A DNA stretch of 64,000 nucleotides from Phyllobacteriaceae bacterium (GTDB lineage: Bacteria > Pseudomonadota > Alphaproteobacteria > Rhizobiales > Rhizobiaceae), in NCBI GenBank assembly GCA_002708825.1, contig PAPF01000009.1, positions 146,650 to 210,649 on the forward strand, given 5' to 3'. The notes under the pieces are model-generated. The model saw only the letters and a program-made list of their open reading frames with translations, had not been told where the DNA came from and did no database searches. The translations under genes and the position numbers were made by a program. Below, piece after piece: positions 46,055 to 54,713 of the stretch. Every line of letters starts with the position of its first letter. Within the stretch, counting starts at the first letter, position 1.

Positions 46055-47164
46055 ATGTCGCTTCAACTCATCGACATCGTCAAATCCTTCAAGGACGACG
46101 TGGTCCTCGACGGTGTGTCGCTGGAGGTCGCCAGCGGCGAGACGCTGGTCCTGTTCGGACCGTCCGGCGCGGGCAAGACCGTGTTGCTGCGCCTGATCGC
46201 GGGCGTTATTGAACCGGACGAGGGATCCATTCTCATCAATGGCGAAAACATGGACGGCGTGGAGCCGGAGGACCGTGGCATCGGCATGGCGTTCCAGAAT
46301 TTCGCGCTGTTTCCGCACATGGATGCGCGCGCCAACATCGCCAGTCCGCTGACGGCGCGGCGCGAGAGCCAGACCGGCATGAAGCGCCGCGTGGAGGAGG
46401 TGGCGAAGCTGCTCAAGATCGACCATGTGCTCCATCACAAGCCCAAGGAACTGTCCAACGGCCAGAAGCAGCGAACGGCGCTCGGCCGGGCGCTGGCGGG
46501 CGAACCGAAGATCCTGTTGCTCGACGATCCGCTGCGCAACGTGGATGCCAAGCTGCGCTTCGAGATGCGGCTGGAACTGCCGCGCCTGCTGAAGGACCAG
46601 CAGGCGACCGTGATCTACGTGACGCAGGACTACAAGGAAGCCATGGCGCTTGGCCACCGCATTGCGGTGATGAGCGGCCAGGGCATCGCGCAGATCGGCA
46701 CGCCAGAGGACATCTATCTTGCGCCACAGAACACCGCGATTGCCCGCCTGTTCGGTGATCCGGTCATCAACCTTCTCGACGTGGTGCCCGAACGCGGCGC
46801 CGAAGGCGTGCAGGTGAGGCTTTCGGGAACCCCGGTGCCGCTGCATCAGGGCCATGCCGCCTCCATCGGTCACGATTGCGTCCTGGGTGTGCGGCCGGAG
46901 GCAATCCGTTTCGTCGACGCTGACGCGCCTGGATCCTTCCCGGTGACGATCGAGGCGGAGACGCCGCTCAACGAGAAGACCGTGACACTGGCAATCACCG
47001 AAAAGAAGCGCGAGATCCTGATTTCGCGGCCAAGCGGGACGCCCGGACCGGATCGCGGCCAGGCCCATGTTGCCATCGACGCGGGCGCCGCGCTGCTGTT
47101 CGACCGGGCCACGGGCAACCGCATCGCGCCGGCCAGTGCCGCCGCCAAGGGAGAACCGGCATGA
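46055..47164 (+). CDS. Carbohydrate ABC transporter ATPase 1, with degenerate catalytic residues
   Basis: A 369-residue CUT1/MalK-type ATPase with a C-terminal regulatory (TOBE-like) domain. Walker A is normal (GPSGAGKT, 35-42) and so is the Q-loop (Gln81 in FQNFALFP). Three conserved positions differ: the signature is LSNGQ rather than LSGGQ, Walker B reads LLLDDP so Asp158 replaces the catalytic Glu, and the H-loop reads VTQDYKEA so Gln191 replaces the switch His. It overlaps the second ATPase gene by 4 bases, which suggests an unequal heterodimer. Confidence 0.92.
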   Translation: MSLQLIDIVKSFKDDVVLDGVSLEVASGETLVLFGPSGAGKTVLLRLIAGVIEPDEGSILINGENMDGVEPEDRGIGMAFQNFALFPHMDARANIASPLTARRESQTGMKRRVEEVAKLLKIDHVLHHKPKELSNGQKQRTALGRALAGEPKILLLDDPLRNVDAKLRFEMRLELPRLLKDQQATVIYVTQDYKEAMALGHRIAVMSGQGIAQIGTPEDIYLAPQNTAIARLFGDPVINLLDVVPERGAEGVQVRLSGTPVPLHQGHAASIGHDCVLGVRPEAIRFVDADAPGSFPVTIEAETPLNEKTVTLAITEKKREILISRPSGTPGPDRGQAHVAIDAGAALLFDRATGNRIAPASAAAKGEPA

Positions 47165-48285
47165 GCGAGACCATGCTCAGACTTGAGAATGTCGACAAGT
47201 TCTACGGAGCGGTCGGCAAGGGCGTCCACGCGGTCAGGAACATCAACATGGATGTGGCGCGCGGCGAGATCATCGCGCTGCTGGGATCGTCGGGCTGTGG
47301 CAAGACCTCGACACTGCGCATGATCGCCGGGTTCGAGGAGACCAGTCGTGGCAAGATACATCTTGCCGGGCGCGAGGTGCACAGGCTGCCGCCGGTCAAG
47401 CGCCATGTCGCCATGGCCTTCGAAGGCTATTCGCTCTATCCCACGGTCAATGTGCGCGACAACATCGCCTTTGCGCTGAAGGCGGCGAGGCTGCCGCAGG
47501 CTGACGTGGATGCGCGCGTCAACGAAGTCGCAGAAATGCTTGAAATCGGCGACATTCTCGGCCGGATGCCGGGCTCAATTTCTGGCGGTCAGCAGCAACG
47601 CGCGTCGCTGGCGCGCGCACTGATCCGCGACGCCGACCTCTACCTGCTCGACGAGCCGATGGGCCAGCTTGAGCCGCAGTTGCGCACCCTGCTGCGCGGG
47701 CGCATCAAGCATTATATCAAGCAACGCGGACTGACAGCCATCCTCGTCACCCATGACCAGACCGAGGCGAACGCGCTTGCCGACCGCATAGCGGTCATGG
47801 AAGGCGGTGTCCTCCAGCAATATGGCAGCCCGGCGGAGATCAAGGAGCGGCCGGCCAACCTGTTTACCGGAACCTTCGTCGGCGAACCGCCCATGAACGT
47901 TTTTCCGGTCACCGGATCGGTGGTGGGTGACCAGCTTCATCTCGACCTGGAAGGCGGGCTCGACCTCGTCTATCCGCAATCGGCCTTCGCCCCACAGGTC
48001 CGCGAGGCCATCGTGAAACGTGGCCGTGTTGTCCTCGGCGTGCGGCCCTACGCGGTGCGCCGGTCAGGCGAGGGGCCTGCCGCGCGCGTGCTTGCCAACC
48101 AGTGGCTCGGCGACCAGAGCCACATTGCCGCCGCCTTCGCCAACGGGACGCTTGTGCTGGTGGAGCATGACCGGGCCAACGTCGATATCGGCGCGGAAAT
48201 CCGCGTTGCCCTCGATCCGGCGGACCTGCACGTCTTCGATCCCGAAAGCGGGAAGGCCATCGCCCACGGAGCGGAACTGGCGTGA
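47161..48285 (+). CDS. Carbohydrate ABC transporter ATPase 2
   Basis: A 374-residue MalK-type ATPase. Walker A (GSSGCGKT, 42-49), signature (SISGGQQQR), Walker B (YLLDEP, with Glu165) and H-loop (VTHDQTEA, His198) are intact. The Q-loop is altered: AFEGYSLYP has Glu88 where Gln is expected, and the D-loop reads GQLEPQL. The C-terminal domain is a divergent TOBE/regulatory domain. With ATPase 1 it would give one competent and one impaired ATP site. Confidence 0.92.
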   Translation: MSETMLRLENVDKFYGAVGKGVHAVRNINMDVARGEIIALLGSSGCGKTSTLRMIAGFEETSRGKIHLAGREVHRLPPVKRHVAMAFEGYSLYPTVNVRDNIAFALKAARLPQADVDARVNEVAEMLEIGDILGRMPGSISGGQQQRASLARALIRDADLYLLDEPMGQLEPQLRTLLRGRIKHYIKQRGLTAILVTHDQTEANALADRIAVMEGGVLQQYGSPAEIKERPANLFTGTFVGEPPMNVFPVTGSVVGDQLHLDLEGGLDLVYPQSAFAPQVREAIVKRGRVVLGVRPYAVRRSGEGPAARVLANQWLGDQSHIAAAFANGTLVLVEHDRANVDIGAEIRVALDPADLHVFDPESGKAIAHGAELA

Positions 48286-49844
48286 TGACCATGGGCGGCG
48301 ATCTCATCATCGGCATCGATGCCGGAACGTCGGTCATCAAGTCGATCGCCTTCGACCTGTCGGGCCGTCAGGTCGCCGTGGCCTCGACGCCGAACCGCTA
48401 CACGGTGCGCCCGGATGGGGCGGCCTTCCAGCCTCTGGCCGACACGTGGGACGATTGCGCCCGCACATTGCGCGAACTGGGCGCGAAGGTGCCGGACCTG
48501 GCCAGCCGCACCGTGGGTCTGGCGGTCACCGCCCAGGGTGACGGGACCTGGCTCGTCGGCAAGGACAATGAACCGGTTGCCGACGGCTGGCTCTGGCTCG
48601 ACGCGCGCGCCGCGCCGGTCGTCCGGCGCCTGCGCCAGACCGATGCCGATGCAGCGCGTTTCGCGAAGACCGGCAGCGGGCTGAATGCCTGCCAGATGGG
48701 CACCCAGCTTGTGCGCATGAAGGAGATCATGCCCGAAGCCGTGGACCGGGCCGAAGTGGCGCTGCACTGCAAGGACTGGCTTTATCTCAATTTCACCGGC
48801 ATACGCGCCTGCGACCCGTCGGAAGCCAATTTCACCTTCGGCGATTTTCGCACGCGCCGCTATGACGACGAGGTCATCGAGGCGCTCGGCCTTTCCGGCG
48901 AGCGCCGTCTGCTTCCCGAAATCGTCGACGGGTCGCAGGTCACCCATCCGCTGAGCGAGGCGGCGGCCAAGGCCACGGGTCTGAAGGCAGGCACCCCCGT
49001 TTCGCTCGGCTATGTGGACGTCGCCTGCACCGCGCTGGGCGGCGGCATCTATACCGCCGGGGCCGAAGCCGGCTGCACGATCATCGGCTCGACCGGCATG
49101 CACATGCGCGCGACGACACCGGACCGCGTCCATCTCAATGCCGGGCGGACAGGCTATGTCATGTGCCTGCCGGTCCCGGGCCTGGTCGCGCAGATCCAGT
49201 CCAACATGGCCGCGACGCTCAACATCGACTGGCTGCTGAAGGTGGCCTCCGACCTCATGGCGGACATGGGCAAACCGGTCGATCACCGCGATCTCATCGC
49301 CCATATCGACACATGGATCGCGGCTGCGGAGCCGGGAAGGGGCCTTTACCACCCCTACATTTCCGAAGCTGGCGAGCGCGGACCCTTCGTGGACAATGCG
49401 GCCCGCGCAAGCTTCATCGGGCTTTCCTCGTCGCACCGCTTCCCCGATCTGGTGCGCGCCGTCATCGAGGGTTTGGGCCTTGCTGCCCGCGACTGCTACG
49501 ACGCCATGGGCGCCATGCCTGGCGAAATACGCCTGACCGGCGGGGCGGCGCGCTCGAAAGCCCTGCGCGCCATCTTCTCGGCCTCCGTCAATGCCGCCGT
49601 GCGGACATCGGCACGCGAGGAAGCCGGTGCAGCCGGCGCAGCCATGATGGCCGCCGTCGCCAATGGCGTCCATGAGACAATGGACGCCTGCATCGCCGAA
49701 TGGGTCACGCCGCTTCTGGGCGAGGCCGAGGCGCCCGATTCCGCGCTGGCCTCGGTCTATGCGCGCACCTCCCCCGCCTATCGCGCATCGCGCGAGGCGC
49801 TGGCGCCCGTCTGGGCCCAGCTTTCCGAGACAGGAGACGAATGA
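48285..49844 (+). CDS. FGGY-family carbohydrate kinase (EryA-like)
   Basis: A 519-residue sugar/polyol kinase. Visible are the N-terminal phosphate block LIIGIDAGTSVIKSIAFD, ALHCKDWLYLNFTG, the catalytic Asp in GYVDVACTALGGG, and the adenosine block RLTGGAARSKALRAIF. Length and these blocks resemble erythritol kinase EryA more than xylulokinase or glycerol kinase, judged from memory. The frame opens with a GTG at 48282; the ATG at 48285 overlaps the ATPase 2 stop and was chosen. The next gene overlaps its stop by 4 bases. It should phosphorylate the imported polyol or sugar. Confidence 0.85.
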   Translation: MTMGGDLIIGIDAGTSVIKSIAFDLSGRQVAVASTPNRYTVRPDGAAFQPLADTWDDCARTLRELGAKVPDLASRTVGLAVTAQGDGTWLVGKDNEPVADGWLWLDARAAPVVRRLRQTDADAARFAKTGSGLNACQMGTQLVRMKEIMPEAVDRAEVALHCKDWLYLNFTGIRACDPSEANFTFGDFRTRRYDDEVIEALGLSGERRLLPEIVDGSQVTHPLSEAAAKATGLKAGTPVSLGYVDVACTALGGGIYTAGAEAGCTIIGSTGMHMRATTPDRVHLNAGRTGYVMCLPVPGLVAQIQSNMAATLNIDWLLKVASDLMADMGKPVDHRDLIAHIDTWIAAAEPGRGLYHPYISEAGERGPFVDNAARASFIGLSSSHRFPDLVRAVIEGLGLAARDCYDAMGAMPGEIRLTGGAARSKALRAIFSASVNAAVRTSAREEAGAAGAAMMAAVANGVHETMDACIAEWVTPLLGEAEAPDSALASVYARTSPAYRASREALAPVWAQLSETGDE

Positions 49845-50884
49845 TGTCCAGGAACGTCGCGATCATCGGCGACCATTTCATGCTGCCGGAGGTCTTCGAG
49901 GAAAAGATCCTCGCTGCCTGCGGCGACAAGGTGTCGATCCGCACCCGCAAGGACAACTGGCCCGATGAACCGATGGAACACGGCTATGCGGTGGAAGGCA
50001 TGGACGGGCTGAAGGAGTATTTCGGCACCGCCGATGGCGTGGTGGAATTTGTCGGCGATGCGGAAATCATGGTGACGCAGCTTGCGCCGCTGTCGGCGGG
50101 GATGATGGACCGCTTGCCGAACCTCAAGCTCGTCGCCGTGTCACGCGGCGGGCCGGTGAACATCGACATGGGCGCAGCGCGCGATCGCGGCATCACCGTT
50201 GTCAATACGCCCGGGCGCAATTCGACAGCCGTGGCGGAGTTCACCATCGGGGCCATCCTGGCCGAGACACGCAAGATCCGCGAAGGCCACGAGGCGTTGC
50301 GCAAGGGGGTCTGGCGCGGCGATCTCTACCGCGCCGACGTGACGGGCCGCGAACTGAACGAACTGACCGTCGGCGTCATCGGCTACGGCAATATCGGTAC
50401 CAAGGTGGTCCGGCTGCTTCGCGCCTTCGGAACGCGCGTGCTGGTCTGCGACCCCTATGTCCAGCTTTCGCAGGAAGACCGCATGGGCGGGGTTGAGCAT
50501 GTCGGCCTCCACGAACTGCTGGAGCGCTCCGACGTCGTCTCCATGCATCCGCGGGTGACCGAGGAAACGCGCCGGATGATCAATGCCGAGACGCTGAAAC
50601 TGATGCGTCCGGGCACGATCTTCGTCAATACGGCGCGCGGGCCGCTAGTCGACTATGATGCGCTTTACGAGGCGCTCGACTCCGGCCATCTGGCCGGCGC
50701 CATGCTGGAGACATTCGCCGTCGAACCGGTGCCGGAGGACTGGCCGCTGCTGCAACTGCCGAATGTGACGCTGACGCCGCACATAGCCGGCGCTTCCGTT
50801 CGCACGGTCACCTTCGCGGCGGAGCAGGCGGCGGAAGAAGTGCGCCGCTACATCGCCGGCGAAGGTCCGCTGAACCGCTGCTGA
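49841..50884 (+). CDS. D-2-hydroxyacid dehydrogenase (phosphoglycerate dehydrogenase-like)
   Basis: A 347-residue NAD-dependent dehydrogenase. Visible are the catalytic Arg region VAVSRGGPVNID, the NAD fold VGVIGYGNIGTKVVRLLR, FVNTARGPLVDYDAL, the Glu in METFAVEPVP and the catalytic His in LTPHIAGASV. The residues are those of an active enzyme. Located between two kinases and an aldolase, it may oxidise or reduce a phosphorylated sugar acid, as PdxB does with erythronate-4-phosphate; that is inference. ATGATG start at 49841 overlaps the kinase stop. Confidence 0.9.
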   Translation: MMSRNVAIIGDHFMLPEVFEEKILAACGDKVSIRTRKDNWPDEPMEHGYAVEGMDGLKEYFGTADGVVEFVGDAEIMVTQLAPLSAGMMDRLPNLKLVAVSRGGPVNIDMGAARDRGITVVNTPGRNSTAVAEFTIGAILAETRKIREGHEALRKGVWRGDLYRADVTGRELNELTVGVIGYGNIGTKVVRLLRAFGTRVLVCDPYVQLSQEDRMGGVEHVGLHELLERSDVVSMHPRVTEETRRMINAETLKLMRPGTIFVNTARGPLVDYDALYEALDSGHLAGAMLETFAVEPVPEDWPLLQLPNVTLTPHIAGASVRTVTFAAEQAAEEVRRYIAGEGPLNRC

Positions 50885-50924
50885 TGGTCGCAGCCCGCTC
50901 CATACGCGCAACAGGATGTCTGCC

Positions 50925-51986
50925 ATGACTGCGATTGCCACAGATCCGGAATTCCAGGCGCTGCGCGCCGTATCCGCCCGCGCCGGGGCGGATCCGTTGC
51001 TGGTGCAGGCCGCTGGAGGCAATACCTCGATCAAGCGGGACGGCATCCTCTGGATCAAGGCTTCCGGCACCTGGCTGATGAATGCGCTCAAGGACGACAT
51101 CTTCGTCCCGGTCGACCTGGAAAGACTGCGCGAGGCGGTGCGGCGTGATGACGGTTCGGCGGAGAAGGCGCAGGACTTCGTCGTTGCCGACCTGAATCCC
51201 TCAGGCCTTCGCCCCTCCATCGAGACAACGGTTCATTCGGCGCTGCCGCAGGACGTTGTCATCCACGTCCATTGCGTGGGTACCATTGCCCATGCAGTGC
51301 GGGCCGACGCGCAAGCAATTCTGGAGGAACGGCTCGCCGGCCTGCACTGGGCCTTCGTGCCCTATGTGAAACCGGGCCTGACTCTGTCGAAATCGATCGA
51401 GGCCGTGCTGAAGCCCGAAACGCGGGTCATCATTCTCGGCAATCATGGCCTTGTTGTCTGCGGCGACAGCGTGGTCCAAACGCAAGCATTGCTGGACGAG
51501 GTGCACGGGCGCCTGACCGATGCGCCTCGCCAGTCCGGCGCGCCCGACGTCGCGGCGCTGGAGGCAGCGCGCCAGGGGAGCGACTATGCCCTTCCGGCGG
51601 ACCCGGTGAGCCATGGCGCTGCGACTGACGCCGCGGCGGCGGCCATGGCCGGGCAGGGGAGCCTTTATCCCGATCATGTCATCTTCCTGGGCGCCGGTTC
51701 GGTCGTGGCCGGTGAAGACGAAAACGCGGCCGATGTCGCTGTGCGCTTCACCAGGGCCGGTCTTCCCGAGCCGGTTTCCATCCTGTTTCCCGGCAAGGGC
51801 GTGCTGATGCATGGCAGCGCCAATGCGGGTGCCCAGGCCCTTGCGCGCTGTCTCGCCGATGTGACGACACGCATTCCCGAAGGCAGCGCGCTGAACTATC
51901 TCAGCGCCGCCGAAGACGCCGAACTGCTTGACTGGGATGCTGAAAAATACCGGCAGGCGCTCAATCGCGACCGGGCAGGGGCGTGA
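50925..51986 (+). CDS. Class II aldolase/adducin family protein with C-terminal extension
   Basis: A 353-residue protein. The N-terminal 220 or so residues are a class II aldolase domain: AAGGNTSIK, ASGTWLMNA, the Glu of IETTVHSALP, the metal His pair in IHVHCVGT and the third His in LGNHGLVV. The remaining 130 residues resemble the extra region of the larger RhaD-like aldolases rather than FucA/AraD (about 215 residues). The start at 50925 has AGGA 8 bases upstream; the earlier ATG at 50916 overlaps that site. It probably cleaves a phosphorylated ketose or acid. Confidence 0.85.
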   Translation: MTAIATDPEFQALRAVSARAGADPLLVQAAGGNTSIKRDGILWIKASGTWLMNALKDDIFVPVDLERLREAVRRDDGSAEKAQDFVVADLNPSGLRPSIETTVHSALPQDVVIHVHCVGTIAHAVRADAQAILEERLAGLHWAFVPYVKPGLTLSKSIEAVLKPETRVIILGNHGLVVCGDSVVQTQALLDEVHGRLTDAPRQSGAPDVAALEAARQGSDYALPADPVSHGAATDAAAAAMAGQGSLYPDHVIFLGAGSVVAGEDENAADVAVRFTRAGLPEPVSILFPGKGVLMHGSANAGAQALARCLADVTTRIPEGSALNYLSAAEDAELLDWDAEKYRQALNRDRAGA

Positions 51987-51988
51987 CA

Positions 51989-53266
51989 ATGGCGCGCGAA
52001 CCGCTCTTCGTCGGCATTGATGCCGGAACCTCGGGCGTGCGCGCCATCGCCATCGACGCCGAACGGCAGGTGGTTGCGCAAGGCGCGGCGCGCATGGAAG
52101 CCTTCGGCACCGACCACCGCTCGCCAAGAATCTGGCAATCGGCATTGGAAGCAGCGCTTGGAGACCTGTTCGCCACGGTTGATCCGTCATCGGTCACGGC
52201 GCTCAGCGTCGACGGCACGTCGGGCACCATGCTGCCCGTGGACGCCGGCGGACAGCCCGTCCGCCAACCGATGATGTACAACGATCCGGTGGCCGACGGG
52301 GCAATTGTCGATGCTATCGCGCACGCTGCTCCGGACACGAGTGCGGCCCACGGTGTCAACTCCGCGCTGGCGCGCGCAATCGTGCTCCAGCGCGCGCCGG
52401 GCGCCGTGCGCGTCATCCACCAGGCCGACTGGCTGGCCAGCCTGCTGTCGGGTCGCTTCGACCTGAGCGACGAGAACAACGCGCTGAAGACCGGCTATGA
52501 CCCGGTGGCCCGCCAATGGCCGGACTGGATCGTCAGGACCGGCATGGCCATGGAGCGATTGCCGGCGGTCCTGGAGCCGGGCACCGTGATGGCGCGGGCA
52601 GGGGGCACGCTCGCCCGCCAATTCGGCCTCGACCCGCAGGCCCTGGTCGTCGCGGGAACCACGGATGGCTGTGCATCCTTCCTCGCCACAGGCGCAAGCA
52701 TGCCAGGCGACGGCGTGACCGCGCTCGGCACGACGCTCACCATCAAGCTGTTCAGCGACAAGCCGGTTTTCGCTCCGCAATTCGGCATCTACAGCCACCG
52801 CCTGGCTGGCGGCTGGCTGGCCGGCGGTGCGTCGAACACCGGCGGCAACGTGCTTGCGGCCCATTTCGCCAGCGACGAGATTGCCGCGTTGTCGCAGCGC
52901 ATCGACCCGGAAACGGATACCGGCTTCGATTATTATCCTCTGTCCAAGCCCGGCGAACGCTTTCCGGTCAATGATCCGGCCATGCAGCCCCGCATGGAAC
53001 CGCGCCCCGCCGACGATGCGCTGTTCCTGAAGGCAATCCTCGAAGGCATCGCGAATGTCGAGGCAATGGCCTATGAGCGGCTTTCGGAGCTTGGCGCACC
53101 GGCGCTGGCGTCCATCCGGACGGTCGGCGGCGGCGCGTCCAATCCCGTCTGGTCGGCCATGCGCCAGCGCAAGCTGGAGGTTCCCGCGCGCCCTGTCCTG
53201 TCGCTGGAGGCGGCCTTCGGGACAGCGCTGCTCGCCTTGCAGAGCGCCGGGCAGGGGCAGGCATGA
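51989..53266 (+). CDS. Short FGGY-family carbohydrate kinase (ribulokinase-like)
   Basis: A 425-residue kinase, clearly shorter than the other FGGY kinase in the cluster. It has VGIDAGTSGVRAIAID, LSVDGTSGTMLPVD, the catalytic Asp in AGTTDGCASFLATG, LGTTLTIKLF and a C-terminal VGGGASNPVWSAMRQ. The short form resembles D-ribulokinase-like proteins of about 430 residues in plants and cyanobacteria. The ATG at 51989 has AGGGGC upstream. Two different FGGY kinases in one operon imply two phosphorylatable intermediates or two related substrates. Confidence 0.82.
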   Translation: MAREPLFVGIDAGTSGVRAIAIDAERQVVAQGAARMEAFGTDHRSPRIWQSALEAALGDLFATVDPSSVTALSVDGTSGTMLPVDAGGQPVRQPMMYNDPVADGAIVDAIAHAAPDTSAAHGVNSALARAIVLQRAPGAVRVIHQADWLASLLSGRFDLSDENNALKTGYDPVARQWPDWIVRTGMAMERLPAVLEPGTVMARAGGTLARQFGLDPQALVVAGTTDGCASFLATGASMPGDGVTALGTTLTIKLFSDKPVFAPQFGIYSHRLAGGWLAGGASNTGGNVLAAHFASDEIAALSQRIDPETDTGFDYYPLSKPGERFPVNDPAMQPRMEPRPADDALFLKAILEGIANVEAMAYERLSELGAPALASIRTVGGGASNPVWSAMRQRKLEVPARPVLSLEAAFGTALLALQSAGQGQA

Positions 53267-54123
53267 CGATGACCGGTAACACGGCCACACAAACTGTCAG
53301 TCTGCGCGATCTCATGGCGCGTCATGAGACGTTTCTGGTCGACCAGTTCGGCGTCCTGCATGACGGGACGAACGCCTATCCCGGCGCCATCGAGGCGCTT
53401 GCACGGATGACGAAGGAAGGGCGCACGGTCCTGCTTCTATCCAATTCCGGCAAGCGCGCGGCACAGAACATCAAGCGGCTGAATTCACTTGGCTTTTCCC
53501 CGGATAGCTACAGCGCTTTCGTCAGTTCCGGCGAAGTGGCGTGGCATCTCCTCAAGCGGGAACTCGAAAACGGTGAGATGCAGAAAGGTGCGCGCTGTCT
53601 TCTTCTTGCACGCGACGACGACCGGTCGGCCATCGATGGCCTCGGCTTCAGGGAAACGGACAATGGCGGCGATGCCGGCGTGATCCTGCTGTCCGGCAGC
53701 CGGGGCGACAGCATGGCGATGGACGACTACCGCAGGCTCATGGAACCGGCCGCCAGGCGTGGCGTGCCGTGCCTGTGCACAAATCCCGACAAGATCATGC
53801 TGACGCCAACGGGACCGCATTTCGGTGCCGGTGCCATCGCCGACGCCTATGAAGCGATGGGCGGTACCGTGCGCTGGATCGGAAAGCCATATCCCGAGAT
53901 GTACCGTTTCGCGCTTGAGATGATCGGCACGGAACCGTCGCGCGCCATCTGCTGCATCGGCGACAGCGTGGAACACGACATCGCCGGAGGGGCCGGTCTC
54001 GGCCTGTCAACGGCGCTGGTGCGTTCGGGCATACTGGCGGGAATGGGCGCCGATGAACTCGAGGCTCTGTTCGCAGGGCACGGCGCGCGGCCGGACTATC
54101 TCATCGACCGTTTCGCGCTGTAG
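53263..54123 (+). CDS. HAD-superfamily class IIA hydrolase-like protein
   Basis: A 286-residue protein of the NagD-like (subclass IIA) HAD group. Motif I is LVDQFGVLHDG: the nucleophile Asp27 is present but Phe29 stands where the general acid/base Asp usually is. Motif II Ser (LLLSNSGK), motif III Lys (IGKPYPEMY) and motif IV Asp (CIGDSVEHD) are present. The TIGR01459-type HAD proteins I recall often carry an aromatic residue at that +2 position. It ends the cluster, overlapping the kinase stop by 4 bases, and may dephosphorylate a pathway intermediate, slowly or not at all. Confidence 0.82.
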   Translation: MTMTGNTATQTVSLRDLMARHETFLVDQFGVLHDGTNAYPGAIEALARMTKEGRTVLLLSNSGKRAAQNIKRLNSLGFSPDSYSAFVSSGEVAWHLLKRELENGEMQKGARCLLLARDDDRSAIDGLGFRETDNGGDAGVILLSGSRGDSMAMDDYRRLMEPAARRGVPCLCTNPDKIMLTPTGPHFGAGAIADAYEAMGGTVRWIGKPYPEMYRFALEMIGTEPSRAICCIGDSVEHDIAGGAGLGLSTALVRSGILAGMGADELEALFAGHGARPDYLIDRFAL

Positions 54124-54242
54124 GCCGATCCGGCGCCAGGGGCTGTGACAGGCTCAAGCCAACCCAAACATCAAAGTCGCATAAGATGGATTATGGAACT
54201 TAATGATGTCCGGATAGCGAGGAACCGCAGGCCCGGAAGCAA

Positions 54243-54713
54243 TCAGCCCTTCAGGTCGGCGACCACCGCATTCGCGGCTTCCAGCAAGGCTCCGGTCTGC
54301 GCCTCGAACACCGCGTCATGCGCACCGGCAGCAGCCCAGACGGTCTCGAAACGCCGCAGGGTCTCGTCCGCGAAGCACGGAATCTCGATCTTGTGGCCAA
54401 TCGGTGAAACGCCGCCAATGGCAAAGCCGGTCTGTTCGCGGATCAGGCGCGGATCGGCACGGCCAAGGCTTTCGCCAGCCAGTGCCGCGGCCTTGGCAAG
54501 ATCGAGCGAATTGTCTCCGGCGACGAGAAACAGATAAAGCCGCTGGCTATCCTGTCCCTGGAAAATCAGCGACTTGACGATCTGCGCGACATCACAGCCG
54601 CATTGCTGCGCAGCTTCGGCCGCCGTGCGCGTGGATTCGCCCATGCGCCGCACGGTGATATCCATGCCCGCGCTCGACGCGGCCGCCTCGACGCGCGCTA
54701 TGCTCTTGCTCAT
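54243..54713 (-). CDS. YbaK/EbsC-family aminoacyl-tRNA deacylase
   Basis: A 156-residue protein with the YbaK fold. TRTAAEAAQQCGCDVAQIVKSL contains the conserved lysine of the VKSLIF motif, followed by AGDNSLDL and the GGVSPIGH loop. Such proteins hydrolyse misacylated tRNAs (Cys-tRNAPro, Ala-tRNAPro and others). The exact specificity (YbaK, ProXp or YeaK type) cannot be assigned by eye. It is coupled to the end of the upstream MBL gene by an ATGA overlap. Confidence 0.87.
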   Translation of the reverse strand: MSKSIARVEAAASSAGMDITVRRMGESTRTAAEAAQQCGCDVAQIVKSLIFQGQDSQRLYLFLVAGDNSLDLAKAAALAGESLGRADPRLIREQTGFAIGGVSPIGHKIEIPCFADETLRRFETVWAAAGAHDAVFEAQTGALLEAANAVVADLKG

